From Gracilaria domingensis (taxonomy: Eukaryota; Rhodophyta; Florideophyceae; Gracilariales; Gracilariaceae), in contig VCMS01000167.1 in NCBI GenBank assembly GCA_022539475.1, positions 1-64,000 of the forward strand: 64,000 bases of DNA, given 5' to 3'. Below, piece after piece: positions 53,531 to 64,000 of the stretch (its first letter is position 1; every line of letters starts with the position of its first letter). Below the pieces are notes generated by a model, which did not search any database, had not been told where the DNA came from, and saw nothing but the letters and a program-made list of their open reading frames with translations. Position numbers and translations under genes: made by a program.

Positions 53531-54941
53531 TGAGTAACGCCGTCGTTAGCCGAGCGGGGGCGGTGCGCGGAGGCAATGTTATCAAAGATATAAGCGGCGT
53601 TGGTCTGAACAGCGGCAGTCGGATCTGTTTTGCGTAAATGAGCGGCGAGGCCTGGTATAAATATCTCGGACGCAAGCCAGAGTAATTGGCAATCATCCAA
53701 CCAGTACATTTCTCGTACACGAGTTGTTGTGTAGCGTGTTTGAATAGGCGCTAGTCCTGGTAGTGGGTATTTCTTACATTTTTTTGATTTATAGCAACGG
53801 AGCATAAAACATTAATTTGTGGCATGATGAAGTTTGCGCTTCAAGAGAGTTTATGTGAACAAGTGGCCTTGTCTTTTTTCGAGTGATATTTTGATTTTAG
53901 TTGACGCCAAGAGAAAGGAGATCAGAGAGGGTTGTGGACGTCGGTTTGGACTGCGTTGGAACGAATTCAACAAAAGTAACCCTTTTGAGACGGTTTGTTT
54001 ATATCTAGTAAGCTAGACATAAGCGGGCAACATCATCGGGTAGCAGTTTTAACCAATAGTTGTCAGCGTGCCACTTGTAGGCTTGGCTCATGTCTAGCTC
54101 ACTAGGCATAAGCAAAGAAATCGTTTAATTATCTACAAATTCAAGCTGTTTGAAATCAAATCGATGAAATTTGAAAACGATTACCACGTGTATTTCAATC
54201 AACCTGGTCTCTGACACCACTCTCCTTCAGCCGTACGATTGAGTCATTTCTTTCCTTCTCATTGGCTATTTCTTATATCTAGCTCACTAGACATTAGAAA
54301 TTTTAGAGCGAGTCTATTAGCGGTACAAATGGCCTAGTTTTCAAATTTTGGCCGGCAAAGCAACTTTACCAGCGTTGCAAATATCTTTTTTGAATCGCAT
54401 CGCGACAGCCCTTGTTTTACTATAATTCATCGTTTGGCGGGCCAGTCACGCACGTGAGTGTATTTTTCTGACACGATTGGCGCCGAAATCGGAAACTTCC
54501 CGTCAGTGTCATGAAACGGTTTGATTCAAACTCTACCAAGTGCAACAGTTTGTTGCATCTTCGTAGAATAAGATAGAGGTTTTTCGGCCGTTGTTTACTC
54601 TGCCTCTGAGCGAAACATTCAGAATGTAAGAAAACAGGAGTCAAAGAACGGATATCGATGTTCTTCCAAGTTGCTCCACTGCTGCCTCGCAGCTCTCACC
54701 ACACATGTCAGACGTTGTAGCACCTATTATAGTGGAACCGAACTCTAGACGGCTGTAAAGGAGAAAATATCTTGGGATCGTACAAAAGTTTTAGGTAAGC
54801 CACAAACGCAATCATCTTTTGCTTACGCAAAAGTCTGATTTTCGGACTATCCACTCTCTGATAAAGAAAAGACGAATATTGTAGGTCTGGTATGCAAAAA
54901 GCGAGCGAAGGCAAAGACCCAATCAGCAGAAGAGCAGAATG
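53531..54941. other. AT-rich spacer with a thrice-repeated TCTAG hairpin motif
   Basis: About 1.4 kb without a supported gene. A short motif occurs three times: TCTAGTAAGCTAGACATAAG (54004), GTCTAGCTCACTAGGCATAAG in 20-base core form near 54091, and ATCTAGCTCACTAGACAT near 54277. Each can fold as TCTAG/CTAGA or CTAG/CTAG with a 4-base loop. Spacing is about 88 and 186 bp. The rest is unremarkable. Confidence 0.4.
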
Positions 54942-55142
54942 CTACACCCTAGTTGGCTTCAAAATGATTGCTTGATCTTGGAGTACAAGTGTTGGGTACC
55001 GCGGGCACAGTTCACATTCAATCTCCCAGTGGTTGGGTTGCCAGCGATGCATCATCACAAAGCACACACGCGTTCCAACAGATAGAGTTTTACGCTCTTC
55101 TGGAAAATACAAGGACACTCCCTCCGGAATAGGTAGGCACGG
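54942..55142 (-). CDS. Possible terminal exon, about 66 codons
   Basis: A minus-strand frame without its own start. It reads VSLYFPEERKTLSVGTRVCF and MMHRWQPNHWEIECELCPRY and ends TRV-stop at 54942. The balanced composition, with several Trp, Cys and His residues (CELC pair), looks like real coding sequence. The acceptor side near 55143 is not clear. It may be the last exon of the gene at 55545-57342 or of another gene. Not recognised. Confidence 0.3.
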   Translation of the reverse strand, partial: PCLPIPEGVSLYFPEERKTLSVGTRVCFVMMHRWQPNHWEIECELCPRYPTLVLQDQAIILKPTRV

Positions 55143-55544
55143 TCACACAGCTTCCTAGAACCGCTTCTACCGCAGCATTGCGTGTAGCTTGAAATTTAAA
55201 CACCACTACACTAAACGTTTGACCCTGAACTGATAGTCGCCAATGATAAGACAAAAATTGACCTTTCTTCTCAATTTTTCACATTACCAACCATTTTATA
55301 GTTAGCGTCAACCTCCTATTCAACCTCGTTTTGTTTCCAATAGCAGACAAAAACAGAGCTATACAAAGAAATGCCAAACCCAGACTCAATCCCGTAGATG
55401 CTTTCTAACCTCATAAAACACTCACACGTTGAACCCACAAGCAACTTGCAAATATTCTTCAGGTAGAACCCAAATCTAATTTGCCTCTTATGTTTAATAT
55501 TATGTGATGCATCATACGTAGGATACTTTCCAATCGCTGGGTAA
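55143..55544. other. Spacer or intron downstream of the basic-protein gene
   Basis: 400 bp, AT-rich. Minus-strand frames here are hydrophobic and biased and look like non-coding sequence. If 54942-55142 is a terminal exon of the upstream gene, this would be its last intron. Confidence 0.35.
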
Positions 55545-57342
55545 CTAAAACTCGTCTTCAAGACGTTGCACTTCTTGCTCTGTAGGCAACTCCTTCACTA
55601 GAAGCCCATTAAATTGCACCATTTCTCCATCTTTACCCAAGTCATTGACTTGTGCCTTCAACGTTCTATTTAATCGTCTCACTTCCTCTGCCCATTCCGG
55701 CCCGTGCGCTGACTTGAGACCACTTCGGTCTCCAAGAAACAGTTCTTGGAAATGTTTTCCAACCTTCATATGAAGTAATCCCAAACTGTATACGCTTATA
55801 ACTCGCTTAGCTTCCGCGCTTAATACTGCTGATGGAAGCTGTGGAAGATTTTGAAACCCTGCATCTTTCATATATGGAATGTATATTCCAAACTGTGCAC
55901 GACACTTGCGTCGAACCGCTTTCCAAGCCGCAATCCAAGCAAGATCAAACTCTTCTTCCTTCTTGAAAATCCCTGTCAGCAGCAAGTGCTGTGCAGCTTT
56001 GCGACGCGCAGAGTTCTCTTCACTTATTTCTTCATCGTCTGAATTGCAGTTTTCTCTCGTTGCTCGGCACTGGGATTGATCGCTGATCACTTGAAGCACA
56101 GATGTCTCCGGTATTTTTGGTCGAAAAGAACGAACCTGTGAGGCAAACAGAAAGATGTAGAGTTAGATTTCAATACTCGGCGCGAGGTCCAAATGATATA
56201 TTTATCTATGCGTACCATCTCGTTTCGCAGGGGTTCAAGTGCCTACCAATTGCTGATGAAAGAACAGAGTAAACTCTTGGTCTGGTTCCAGTCTGCGAAC
56301 CATTCTTAGTTTTTCTTCACTTCAAGAATTTCTCAATGACACAGTCAGAAACAAGCTCATTGTGCACGAACTGAGCTGCGTCCAGTATCATTTTGCTGGG
56401 ATGCGAAAAGTTCCCATTCATTCCCTCGTATATATCCTTACCAAGGAGAGGGTCCAGAACTTCAATAGTCACTCTAAGCTTCATGAACATCTTTGTGGAA
56501 TAAAAAGAAGTAAAGACATTAGTATTTCATGAGAGAAGTGTGAGAATGGATACAATTTTGAACTAAAGCAATGGACTCACCTCTGCAACTTTGCACTTCT
56601 GTCGGATAAATGTGGTGTATTAGAACAGTGTTCGTAACGGGTACGGGTAACGAGAGAGTCAAGACAGTTTGAAATAAGAAACTCACCTTTGAGGAATCAA
56701 GAATACTCTCATTGCTTGAAAGAGTCTGCATCCCACACCGGAGAAGGTCTCTGATTTGACCCAGTACTTCCAACATCGCCTCATGCCTCTTTTCGATGAT
56801 CGTATTATCAGAATCTCTTTCTGATTGTACTTCACTAACCTGCTGACTTCTCGATGCATTTTTATATCTGCTGCAAAAGAGCAAAACTGTGATCTGAGTT
56901 CTTCTAGCAGTGCGATGCCTTTCTTATGTTCATTTATCAGTTCTTTGACATGAATGATGAATGTGTCGTTCGCGATTGTGCCTCTTCCTCTTGGAGATTT
57001 GCTTATCCCTCCTACGTTTGCTCGGGCAGTCATACGCTGTTCAGCTGAGCCTCTCACTCCGGCTGCAGCACTGGCACTTGTTCCAGTTCCCGTCCCGCTG
57101 ACTGCATGTCCGTCACTTGATGCCCTGACTCCCGCTGACCGACGACTACTGGATCTGGTTCTTTCTCTACCAGGAACGCGGCCATCATCTAATTCTCTGA
57201 CCCCTGCTGTACGAAGGTTACTTTTTTCACCTCCCGCTCGCCGTGCGCCACTGCCTCTATCCGAATCATTGGCTCCATCTGAGCCAGCGACATTTGGTCC
57301 GAGTTCGATACCAGCACCTGTAGCAACTCTGCGTGGAGGCAT
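55545..57342 (-). CDS. Multi-exon basic protein with Gly/Arg repeats and coiled coil
   Basis: Begins at the ATG 57340-57342 (MPPRRVATGAGIELG). The first about 120 residues are Gly/Arg/Ser-rich with three AGVR repeats (about every 30 residues), then a helix NDTFIIHVKELINEHKKGI. Downstream coding pieces with plausible splice signals are: a coil part ending DSSK at a GTGAGT (56686); an 18-nt mini-exon (KCKVAE, about 56582-56599) between CCGACAG and GTGAGTCC; an exon starting MFMKLRVTIEVLDPLL after a CACAAAG acceptor; an exon with RMVRRLEPDQEF ending at GTAGGC (about 56248); and a last exon from VRSFRPKIPE to EDEF-stop at 55545. Frame changes near 56880 and 56330 remain unexplained, so the gene may be damaged. 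No known domain. Divergent from the Tnp2-type transposase, with a 360-bp gap. Confidence 0.45.
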
Positions 57343-57702
57343 TTCAAACAGCGGCTTACTCGAAAAGGTACGCTCTAGGATGTGCTCGCCACGAAAGCAT
57401 AAGAGCAAGCGCTTGAAGTTGAACTAGATTAGCTTTGCAGAAGAGAAACGGGTGAGCAAATCTCTCATGAAGAGAGCACCATTCTCACTGCGACCTTCCG
57501 GTTGAGCCGACCTCCAGTGACTGCTTACCCTATTTCCCCCAAAGTTTTCTACCGTTTCGGTTCGCCTTTTTAAGCGTGTGGAGTCAGAAAAAAACTTGTT
57601 CTACAATGTCCCATTTCTAAGTGAGTTAAGAAAATTGATATTAGCAAAGTAGCAACGTCCGCCATTCTAGTTAATTATCCCTTCTCACCGCCGTCTTATC
57701 AA
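57343..57702. promoter_or_regulatory. Shared upstream region of two divergent genes
   Basis: 360 bp between the basic-protein gene and the transposase gene. No clear TATA box. TTAATTAT at 57671-57678 and a T-rich stretch near 57545-57580 are the only notable features. If the two genes belong to one transposon, this would be its central promoter. Confidence 0.35.
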
Positions 57703-60700
57703 ATGAGGTCTCAAGCCATTGGGCGTTCTGGGTTTAGTCACAAGTGCACAGCCTGTCGCAGGCACTTCGCTAATAAGTTGCAATTCGAAAATCACATCAC
57801 GGGCACTGATCATGGAGTAGTTCCTAATTACGAGGAAAGTAGCGAGGAAGAAAGCTATAGAGCCGTCGCCTATGGTATGCTTGACCTCCTCTCAATGCAT
57901 TCCGTAGAACAGCAAAAAGAAAACTCTGCTATGCTTCGACGGGACGAACCATCTGAGATTCAAGGAGAGTGCCCTCTCCTTGGTTCCAAATTTTGTAACA
58001 GTCCATCTTCTGATGTCGATAACTACAAATTCGGAAGTGATTGCAGTCAAATCATGTCACCGGAAGAGAAACAGTTTCCGCCTTTCCAACCAAGAAAGTT
58101 GCCAGTGGATCATGGGGATGCAGCAGTCCAGGCATGGGTCTTTTCCAAATCTCAGGGAGATACATCCATCCCCATCTTTTCAGATATTAACAGGCCATGC
58201 CCAGATTTTGGGGAGCTGAGCGATGCTGTCAGAGCAACACTTGAGTATTGTTCAGAGAATACTGTGACATTAGCCCAGTCGAAGAAATTGTACGATCTGC
58301 TCTCCGTATTTGAGAGGTCTCTTCCCGTTCGATTCCGATATCTCAAGAACCAATTCAAAAGCCGTGGCGCGTTTGCGTCGTACCTACTGAGAGAAAGGAA
58401 GCACAGAATACGGTCAGAACTAAAGAGGACAGCTATCATAAAGACTGACAATGGAACGAACTGTTCTGGAGTGTTCCGAAATGTTTCAAAACTTGTGATC
58501 CAGGTCTTACATGACAATGCCGGTGTTGAATCCATAATTCCGTACGGCGAACGGCAGAAGGAAGGACAAAGAGTGTATTCAGCTCCACGGAATAGCAATG
58601 CAATGGGAGAGTACCAAGAGATTATTAATGAGGAGCATGATCTCATAGTGCTTATCGACCTGTACTGTGACTCGACAATACTTAGTTCTTCTGGCTCTCA
58701 GAGCGCAAATATTGTGAGAGTGCGATTCGGGAACATATCCGGAGCATCTCGAACATGTAATGAAGTGGATATTGTGCCTGTAATGCTTGAGGAAGCGAAT
58801 TGCCTTTTTTCTTCGAGGTATCACCAAGAAAAACATGAGCTGTGGCATAGATTCATGTTCCTTGTCATCGAAGACATTACAAAAGTTTCGCGTAATGGTG
58901 TGAGCATCGAAGGGAGAACGATATACCGTCGACTGGGAATTCAAGTGGCAGACCAAGTTCAAGAACGACCGTCCTGTGGTCGCAAAGGACACGATAGCTT
59001 CTTTGACTGTTCCCATTGTATGATGCTCTCTAGACTTAGAGAGTCCCGCAACCCCGATACCCAGCGTGACAGAAAGGGGGGAAGAAACGAAGCATACGAT
59101 TCTGGTGCTGCTTCGTCAAGCTCTCTTGGCACTGTACATTCTTTGCAGAGTCATGTAACAAATGAAAATTGTGAAGACCCAAAAGAGAGCCTACTAGAAA
59201 TACAAACTGGTTCTCGTTCCTTCTCTGCTCGTGATGTGTATCAAACTGTCACGGCTCAAATACGGGTAGCCAGGTCAAGAATTACAAAGCCGGACAACAA
59301 TACTCAGCAACCAGTCTCACGGAAACCACTATTACAGGCTGACATAGGATACCTCGACTCGGTGAGCGCCATGCAATACAAAACAGTTCTCTCCACGTTC
59401 GCTGGGTCAGGATCGTTCCCTTACCGACTATATGCTTCGAATGGATTCGATATCCCTCATGTTTTCGAGCACGGCATAATGAGACAAATAAAGGATGATG
59501 CCTTCTACATATTTGAGAAAGCAGTAGAGTACAGCGGTATGTCGAAGGGTTTGGCGACGGACATTGCAAATCAACGAATTCTTGATCTTCCTCCGCCTTG
59601 CAGGTTGCAAAGGTTCGCACCGTTTCAAAAAAACAAAGAAGAGAAGCATGCCGGTATTACCGGGAAAATGAGGAGGGATCTAAACCCATATTTGTGGTAC
59701 GCAGTCATGGGAATCTCGCCTAGTACCATTCCAGACAACGACCGGTTCCTCCAGCTTCTCCTACAGATTCATCTCCTACAACGGCGCCTTTTCGCAATAA
59801 ATTCCTCTGCCGATTCCGCTCTGCGAACAACCCAAGATATACAGCCAATCGGCCAGTTGGGTTTTGAGGTAGGAAAAGGAATTTCTAATCTTCTTAACTG
59901 CAGAACCAACACAAGGATGCAAAATGTTTCATATACCTAATCATCTTTTCGACTTCGGGTGTATTAGGAAGGGTTCGACGGATACCAACGAAACAATGCA
60001 AAAAGGGACAAAAGAAACCTATTCATGCTCCAATGGTCATCTTCAAAACCTTGCGCAACAGATCTTGAGTGCAAGATGAAACTTGAGCTCCTCTCCGTTG
60101 CGTGAATGACAGCAAAGATCACCGAGCTAGTCACACTCACTGATAACCCGGAATGTAAACGAAAAACCCGAAAATATAGGCGATACTCCAAGCCTGCATC
60201 AGTTGCAAGCACATGAGAACTGTGGTCAACTCGAAGGTTTATATCAAAGAACTATCGAGATCGTACTATCCTATTTTCATGGTGTTTGGCAAAAGCACGC
60301 CGAGTGTGTCGTTCTCAAATCCCAATCTATTGACGAGGCCAAAACAGCCATAAAAACAGAAGTTATGCCACTCACTAACCGTGAAATGTGGGAAGAAGTG
60401 AAAAGTGTGAGGTTTCTTTCGCAGTTCGAATGGTGTGACGATAATATGCACGACACAATTTATGCTAATGAGACTGTGTTCGGAAGAGAAGAACGCTACA
60501 AAAGAATTGCATGCAATGAACGTTCACGACCATCTTACGGGATAATTGAAGTCATATTCCGTCCGCGAGGTCAGGTTGAACCCAAGGTTTTGCTCGTGCG
60601 GAAGCTGAGACTCATAAAAAAAGAAAGGAATAATTCTCTGGTTGTTGATCGGTTTGATTATAAAAGGTTTGTGTACGATCTTCAGAACGGCCAGATTGAA

Positions 60701-60835
60701 TTTGAGGTAGTATCTTGCTCCTCATTTCCTCGAAAAGCGATAATACGTCCTGAACTCTACGTCATAGTCAAGCGTTTTGGACGAGAAATGCAGATGAACC
60801 GTATTCCAGATACGCCATTTATACGCAAGAAGTGA
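57703..60835 (+). mobile_element. Tnp2/KDZ (Plavaka)-like DNA transposase gene
   Basis: Starts at the ATG 57703 with a C2H2 finger (CTACRRHF...HITGTDH, residues 12-34). A long DDE transposase of the Tnp2/KDZ type follows. Landmarks: the DLIVLIDLYCDS strand with candidate catalytic Asp (near residue 315), GIQVADQVQERPSCGRKGHD followed by CSHC (near 430), PHVFEHGIMRQI (near 590), and ITGKMRRDL then LLQIHLLQRRLF (near 650-700). The first frame ends at 59940. The family's KxFHxxxHL segment (KMFHIPNHLFDFG) continues in another frame to about 60077, and the C-terminal part, with SYGIIEVIFRPRG and VLLVRKLRLI, is at 60203-60835. A short intron ending CTGCAG (59902) may explain the first change. Terminal repeats were not located, so limits are those of the coding part only. 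Confidence 0.65.
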
Positions 60836-61365
60836 GAATTCTTTGAAATAACAGGGGATAGGCATACGTCTCTTGCAGAGCAGTGTTGAGTGACAGTGGA
60901 AATTCTCTCCGTATGGTTCTACATCAGATTATGGTTCAGCAGGTATGCGATGTGGCGTACTTGGAGTAGGAGCGGAATGTTGGGAAAAGTTCTGTTGTGG
61001 AATTGTCGGCTCCTGAATAAGGAAAGAGTAACTTCACGTTGCTTCTGAGAAACATTCCCATGAAATACTGCAGCACCAAAACCGTCGAGAGAACCTTTAA
61101 TGAATGTTTTAACCCTTTTGGGACTGAAAGTTCTTAAGTACCACCCAGATAGACTTAAGAAGGCCAATCAGAATGTAGTAAATGGCTGGCTATGTTATTC
61201 AGATAGCAGCTCTGGAATCAACACGCTTGAGCGCCAGTTGCAATCGAGTACTGCTGTGCATTTTACCTGTTTTGAGCGGAGCGCTATCACACTCAATCCT
61301 TGTCCTCACTCGCGCACCTGCACTTTGAGGCTCTCAGATCATTCAAAATTATCTTTCTCGCTACG
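60836..61365. other. Spacer between transposase and P2X7-like gene
   Basis: 530 bp. The plus strand has an open but unconvincing frame from 61100 (NVLTLLGLKVLKYHPD) overlapping the start of the next gene in another frame. No terminal inverted repeat of the Tnp2-type element was recognised here. Confidence 0.4.
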
Positions 61366-61881
61366 ATGGACCAACATGGCAATTTTACACCCTCCAAACC
61401 ACGCGCAGCACTACATCTCACCACGTCCAAACGTGGAACCGCGACCAATTTATCTGTTTCTCGTGGACCACAATCACAACATCCTGCCGAAGACCGTAAC
61501 GTAGTTTCATCTCTCGAATTCCATCCCGACGTCTTGACGTCGAACGACCAACCGAAGTCGACTCATTTTCGCGCAACAATCCCTACAGTAACCACTGCAA
61601 ACGAAGATGTAGCGTGTGTAAAATGCGGTGGCACTCCTTGCTATTGGTTGAAGCTAGGGACGATTGTCATCAGCAAAACCAAAGTCACATATCTCGCCCT
61701 AGGTGAACCGAGCAAGAACAACAACGTGGCTCGTAAAACAGCCTACAAAACGTACGTCTACGAGCGTTATGGATTCTTAGGCGTACATAACCGAGTGAAA
61801 CTACCGCATTGTGTTCTCGAAGCCATGAGGGCAATATGGCCGGATGAATCAGGGGCTTACATGGGATTGAACAAAGAATAA
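61366..61881 (+). CDS. Small protein with a P2X7-receptor C-terminal (ballast/ZfC) type domain
   Basis: 172 residues from the ATG at 61366 (MDQHGNFTPSKPRAALHL). The first 85 are polar and disordered. The C-terminal half shows CVKCGGTPCYWLKLG (zinc-binding Cys), then ARKTAYKTYVYERYGFLG, then NRVKLPHCVLEAMRAIWPD and GAYMGLNKE. This is the pattern of the zinc-binding ballast domain at the end of P2X7 receptors, also found alone or fused to other proteins in many invertebrates and protists: arginine/tyrosine helix, Gly-x-Leu-Gly, Arg-Val-x-Leu/Ile-Pro-x-Cys-Val, then Gly-x-Tyr-x-Gly. It has no receptor part. It converges on the piggyBac gene with two bases between them, so it may be a passenger gene or just a neighbour. 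Recognition is by pattern only. Confidence 0.5.
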   Translation: MDQHGNFTPSKPRAALHLTTSKRGTATNLSVSRGPQSQHPAEDRNVVSSLEFHPDVLTSNDQPKSTHFRATIPTVTTANEDVACVKCGGTPCYWLKLGTIVISKTKVTYLALGEPSKNNNVARKTAYKTYVYERYGFLGVHNRVKLPHCVLEAMRAIWPDESGAYMGLNKE

Positions 61882-61883
61882 CT

Positions 61884-63680
61884 TTAGTTCTTGTGGAGTA
61901 CCTTTGCTGTCGACAACGTAGCGCTTACCTTGTTCCCCCTTCGGCGGCGACCTTTGCCCGATAGGATTCGATCAGCCGCGACTATGGATTCGTAGACGTC
62001 ACGGCGTATGTGGCGTAATCTTTCTTTGTTATGGTAAAATGCGAAACGGTTTACGTGGAACCCCTTTCGATATTCGCTGCACGAGTACATGGTGTACTTT
62101 CCACCTTTGTGTGGTTCAAGAAGAGTACAGAGAAGGCACAGAACGCTCTTTCGACCCTCCGTCTCGAGCAAAACGTGAGCTTGTATCGTACTGGTCATGA
62201 TGGGAGCCGTTTGGTTTTGGGTACTCTGAGAAAGAGGTCTGGTTACCACCTTCTGCTGCTTGTAATCGACATGTTCAGATACAAGCTGCTGTATTATGCG
62301 ATACTTCATTTGAGCGACATCAATGATTGATTCACCTTCGTTTGACATTGCGTTCAGCAGGGCGTGAGCATTCATAATGCTCGAATCGAGGACAAAAGTA
62401 AGCAGGCTCATTGGAACTCTTCTCTCCTTCCGCAACGTGGCTGATGTGGATCTCAGTTGATCAAAGCGGTCAACTTTGTTCATGAAAAGGTTGTATGCGA
62501 CTATCACAGAAGGAACTTGAAATGTCGTACGACTCATTGCCTCGTCACCAGTCCACCTTCCTAATGAAGCCAAGCCGTGCACACATTTTATGGCATGATG
62601 ATCATTACTCTGAATGCGTTCTGAAGGTGTAGCCGCTAAGTCGTTCGTGTAAAACGTTACTAAGGCACGGTCCTTGAAGACAATAAATCCTAGCGTTCTT
62701 GATATTTTCAATGGCCTTTTTCATTGCGGGACGATTCACCCCATCAACGTTGTTGAAACGGACTTGCCGAGAACTCTACACTCGCCGTCAGAGAGACTAT
62801 CGAGTTGACGCGCGAGAACATGACGAGTGTAGAAGTTATCCATTATTATCAACATCCCAGTCACTGGCGTAGAGTGCAAGTGAGTCTGATGTGCGAGCTA
62901 GCTGTGTGCACCATACTCCTGCTCCTGCTAAAAATGGGTTATGTCTAACTCGATGGATTAACTCAGCAGCACGCTCTGGTGAGCTGATAGAGAGGATTTG
63001 GCTACGAAGCTACCATCTATCTTTCGCTGCACTGCGCCACGGAGAGCTCGAAACAAGTTTGTATATCTCTGGACCGGGCTTTGTCCGGAATGAATTCCGG
63101 ACCCATTGTCTTGAAGACTGTGCAAATATGCGTGCGGCCACCCAACGACCCCGTGAAAACGAATTCCAAACTTGACAGGTTTAGACTTCATGTATGAGCG
63201 AGCACGCGTTCGCCCTTTACACCTCACAGTGTTTTCATCGAGAGTGCTCACTCCAACTGGAACAGCTAGCGTAGCAGCGTTTCTGGCATAGTGCTCGTGC
63301 AATTGTCTGCTATGCCATAATAGATCTGAGAGAGCGACATCATGATCGTACGCCGGACACATTCGTAAGGCTGCTCGAATGGAAAAAACGAGTCCCTTCC
63401 CATTACCTTCTTGACGAAGGGAATTCAGAGCAGCTCGGAGGAACCAGTAGTTCTTTAGTCTATTCAAACGATGAACCAACGTTGCAAGTTCGAGGCCAAT
63501 ATAGGCAATTAGCACGTCCATTTGAAACGCTTTAGTTCTTTTACCGAGCTTTATTAGCTCAGCGCTCGTCCACAAACGAAGACAATTGAAGAACGAACTG
63601 TTCCAAAATAAAAGAAACAATCCAAGCTCTTTCTGGTGCGCATACGATCTTCGAATAAGCGGCTCTTTGGCTAAGTACAA
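61884..63680 (-). pseudogene. PiggyBac transposase (DDE_Tnp_1_7), damaged
   Basis: Minus-strand transposase of the cut-and-paste piggyBac family. The upstream part (62958-63680) holds the first catalytic Asp in STLDENTVRCKGRTRARSYM and KPVKFGIRF. A middle piece at about 62750-62870 in another frame reads MDNFYTRHVLARQL with the second Asp. The downstream part (61884-62711) has NLFMNKVDRFDQLRS with the third Asp, RRVPMSLLTFVLDSSIMNAH, and a Cys-rich C-terminal zinc-binding region (CLLC...YSCSEYRKGFHVNRF). Frame changes near 62890 and 62720 and a stop near 62730 break it. The N-terminal start is not found; the frame extends upstream to about 63785. TTAA-flanked terminal repeats were not identified. 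Confidence 0.8.
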
Positions 63681-64000
63681 GCTGCTGCGTTTCCGCCACT
63701 CCGCGCAATATGGAAATTGTTCATATACTTTTGGTCCTTCCGCAGCCCAAGCGCTGTAACCAGAAACTCTTTGTGGTCAAATGAGTCCCAGAATCACTAC
63801 ATAACAGTGTCAAAGTTACACTCATAGTCGTCAGAAGTTGCTGTCGTTTGGCTTCGCGCGCTTAAAATGTGTGGCGGTACTACCTCTTTCTCGATGCTGT
63901 GTTTGTCATCAGCTTCAATTTAGGGACTGAGAGTACTACTGTTTCGTAGTCACAAAAAAGGATTCCAGAGCTTAGTAGGTAATGGGATGGGTTATTGGGA
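63681..64000. other. Upstream part of the piggyBac frame and right edge
   Basis: The piggyBac reading frame stays open on the minus strand to about 63785 (VSGYSAWAAEGPKVYEQF), beyond which a stop occurs. Nothing else is supported up to the window edge. Confidence 0.45.

Noticed and set aside
53134-53805. 223-residue minus-strand frame in the GC-rich island
   Set aside because: It is produced by the repeat units and GC bias. Frames are open on both strands and no composition or motif supports a protein.
54420-54914. Two short minus-strand frames in the AT-rich spacer
   Set aside because: Composition is random, there is no motif, and no splice signals link them to neighbours.
1-64000. tRNA and rRNA genes
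   Set aside because: No cloverleaf with proper A and B boxes and no rRNA core sequences were noticed. The initiator-tRNA-like motif beside Copia-A LTRs is a primer-binding site.

Overview
This is eukaryotic nuclear DNA, packed with transposons. Evidence: Ty1/copia elements with terminal repeats and 5-bp target duplications, a LINE fragment, piggyBac and Tnp2-type DNA transposases, and spliceosomal introns with GTATGT donors and TACTAAC branch points. Host genes are compact. A red alga (florideophyte type) would fit the compact genes, the Copia load and the algal-looking proteins, but nothing in the window proves this and I hold it with low confidence. I saw no rRNA or tRNA gene and no CRISPR array.

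Left part, 1-27486: a nest of Copia fossils from three families, which I call A, B and C. The 3' end of a Copia-B element (1-1907) sits in the gag of a Copia-A copy (1908-4823). A 1.9-kb-armed inverted repeat (4038-7975) follows. A second Copia-A copy (5958-17902) carries a solo LTR in pol and a complete-ended Copia-C (11876-17431) in its 5' LTR. Next come a truncated Copia-B on the minus strand (17903-21840), with a solo B LTR that itself holds a solo A-type LTR, and a plus-strand Copia-B (about 22447-27486).

Middle part, 27487-38838: a tandem array of about ten hairpins with changing but mutually complementary stems (27491-28074); a host-like minus-strand gene with short introns (28261-33966), one intron of which holds a very young Copia-A copy (28823-33459); a LINE fragment (34640-37130); LTR pieces; and a second, worn stretch related to the hairpin array (37429-37971).

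Right part, 38839-64000: mostly genes. They include hairpin-rich spacer DNA, a zinc-finger ORF, a basic coiled-coil protein, a DNA methyltransferase joined to a SET domain (42633-44258) head to head with a 2-oxoglutarate-oxygenase-like gene (44298-44978), two convergent HAD-phosphatase paralogues that have decayed in different ways, a ketopantoate-reductase-like gene, ribulose-phosphate 3-epimerase, a broken coiled-coil ORF, a GC-rich repeat field, a multi-exon basic protein, a Tnp2/KDZ-like transposase (57703-60835), a small protein with a P2X7-type C-terminal domain, and a piggyBac transposase (61884-63680).

The two signals most worth following are the covarying hairpin array and the methyltransferase-SET/oxygenase pair, which looks like a linked DNA- and chromatin-modification module.
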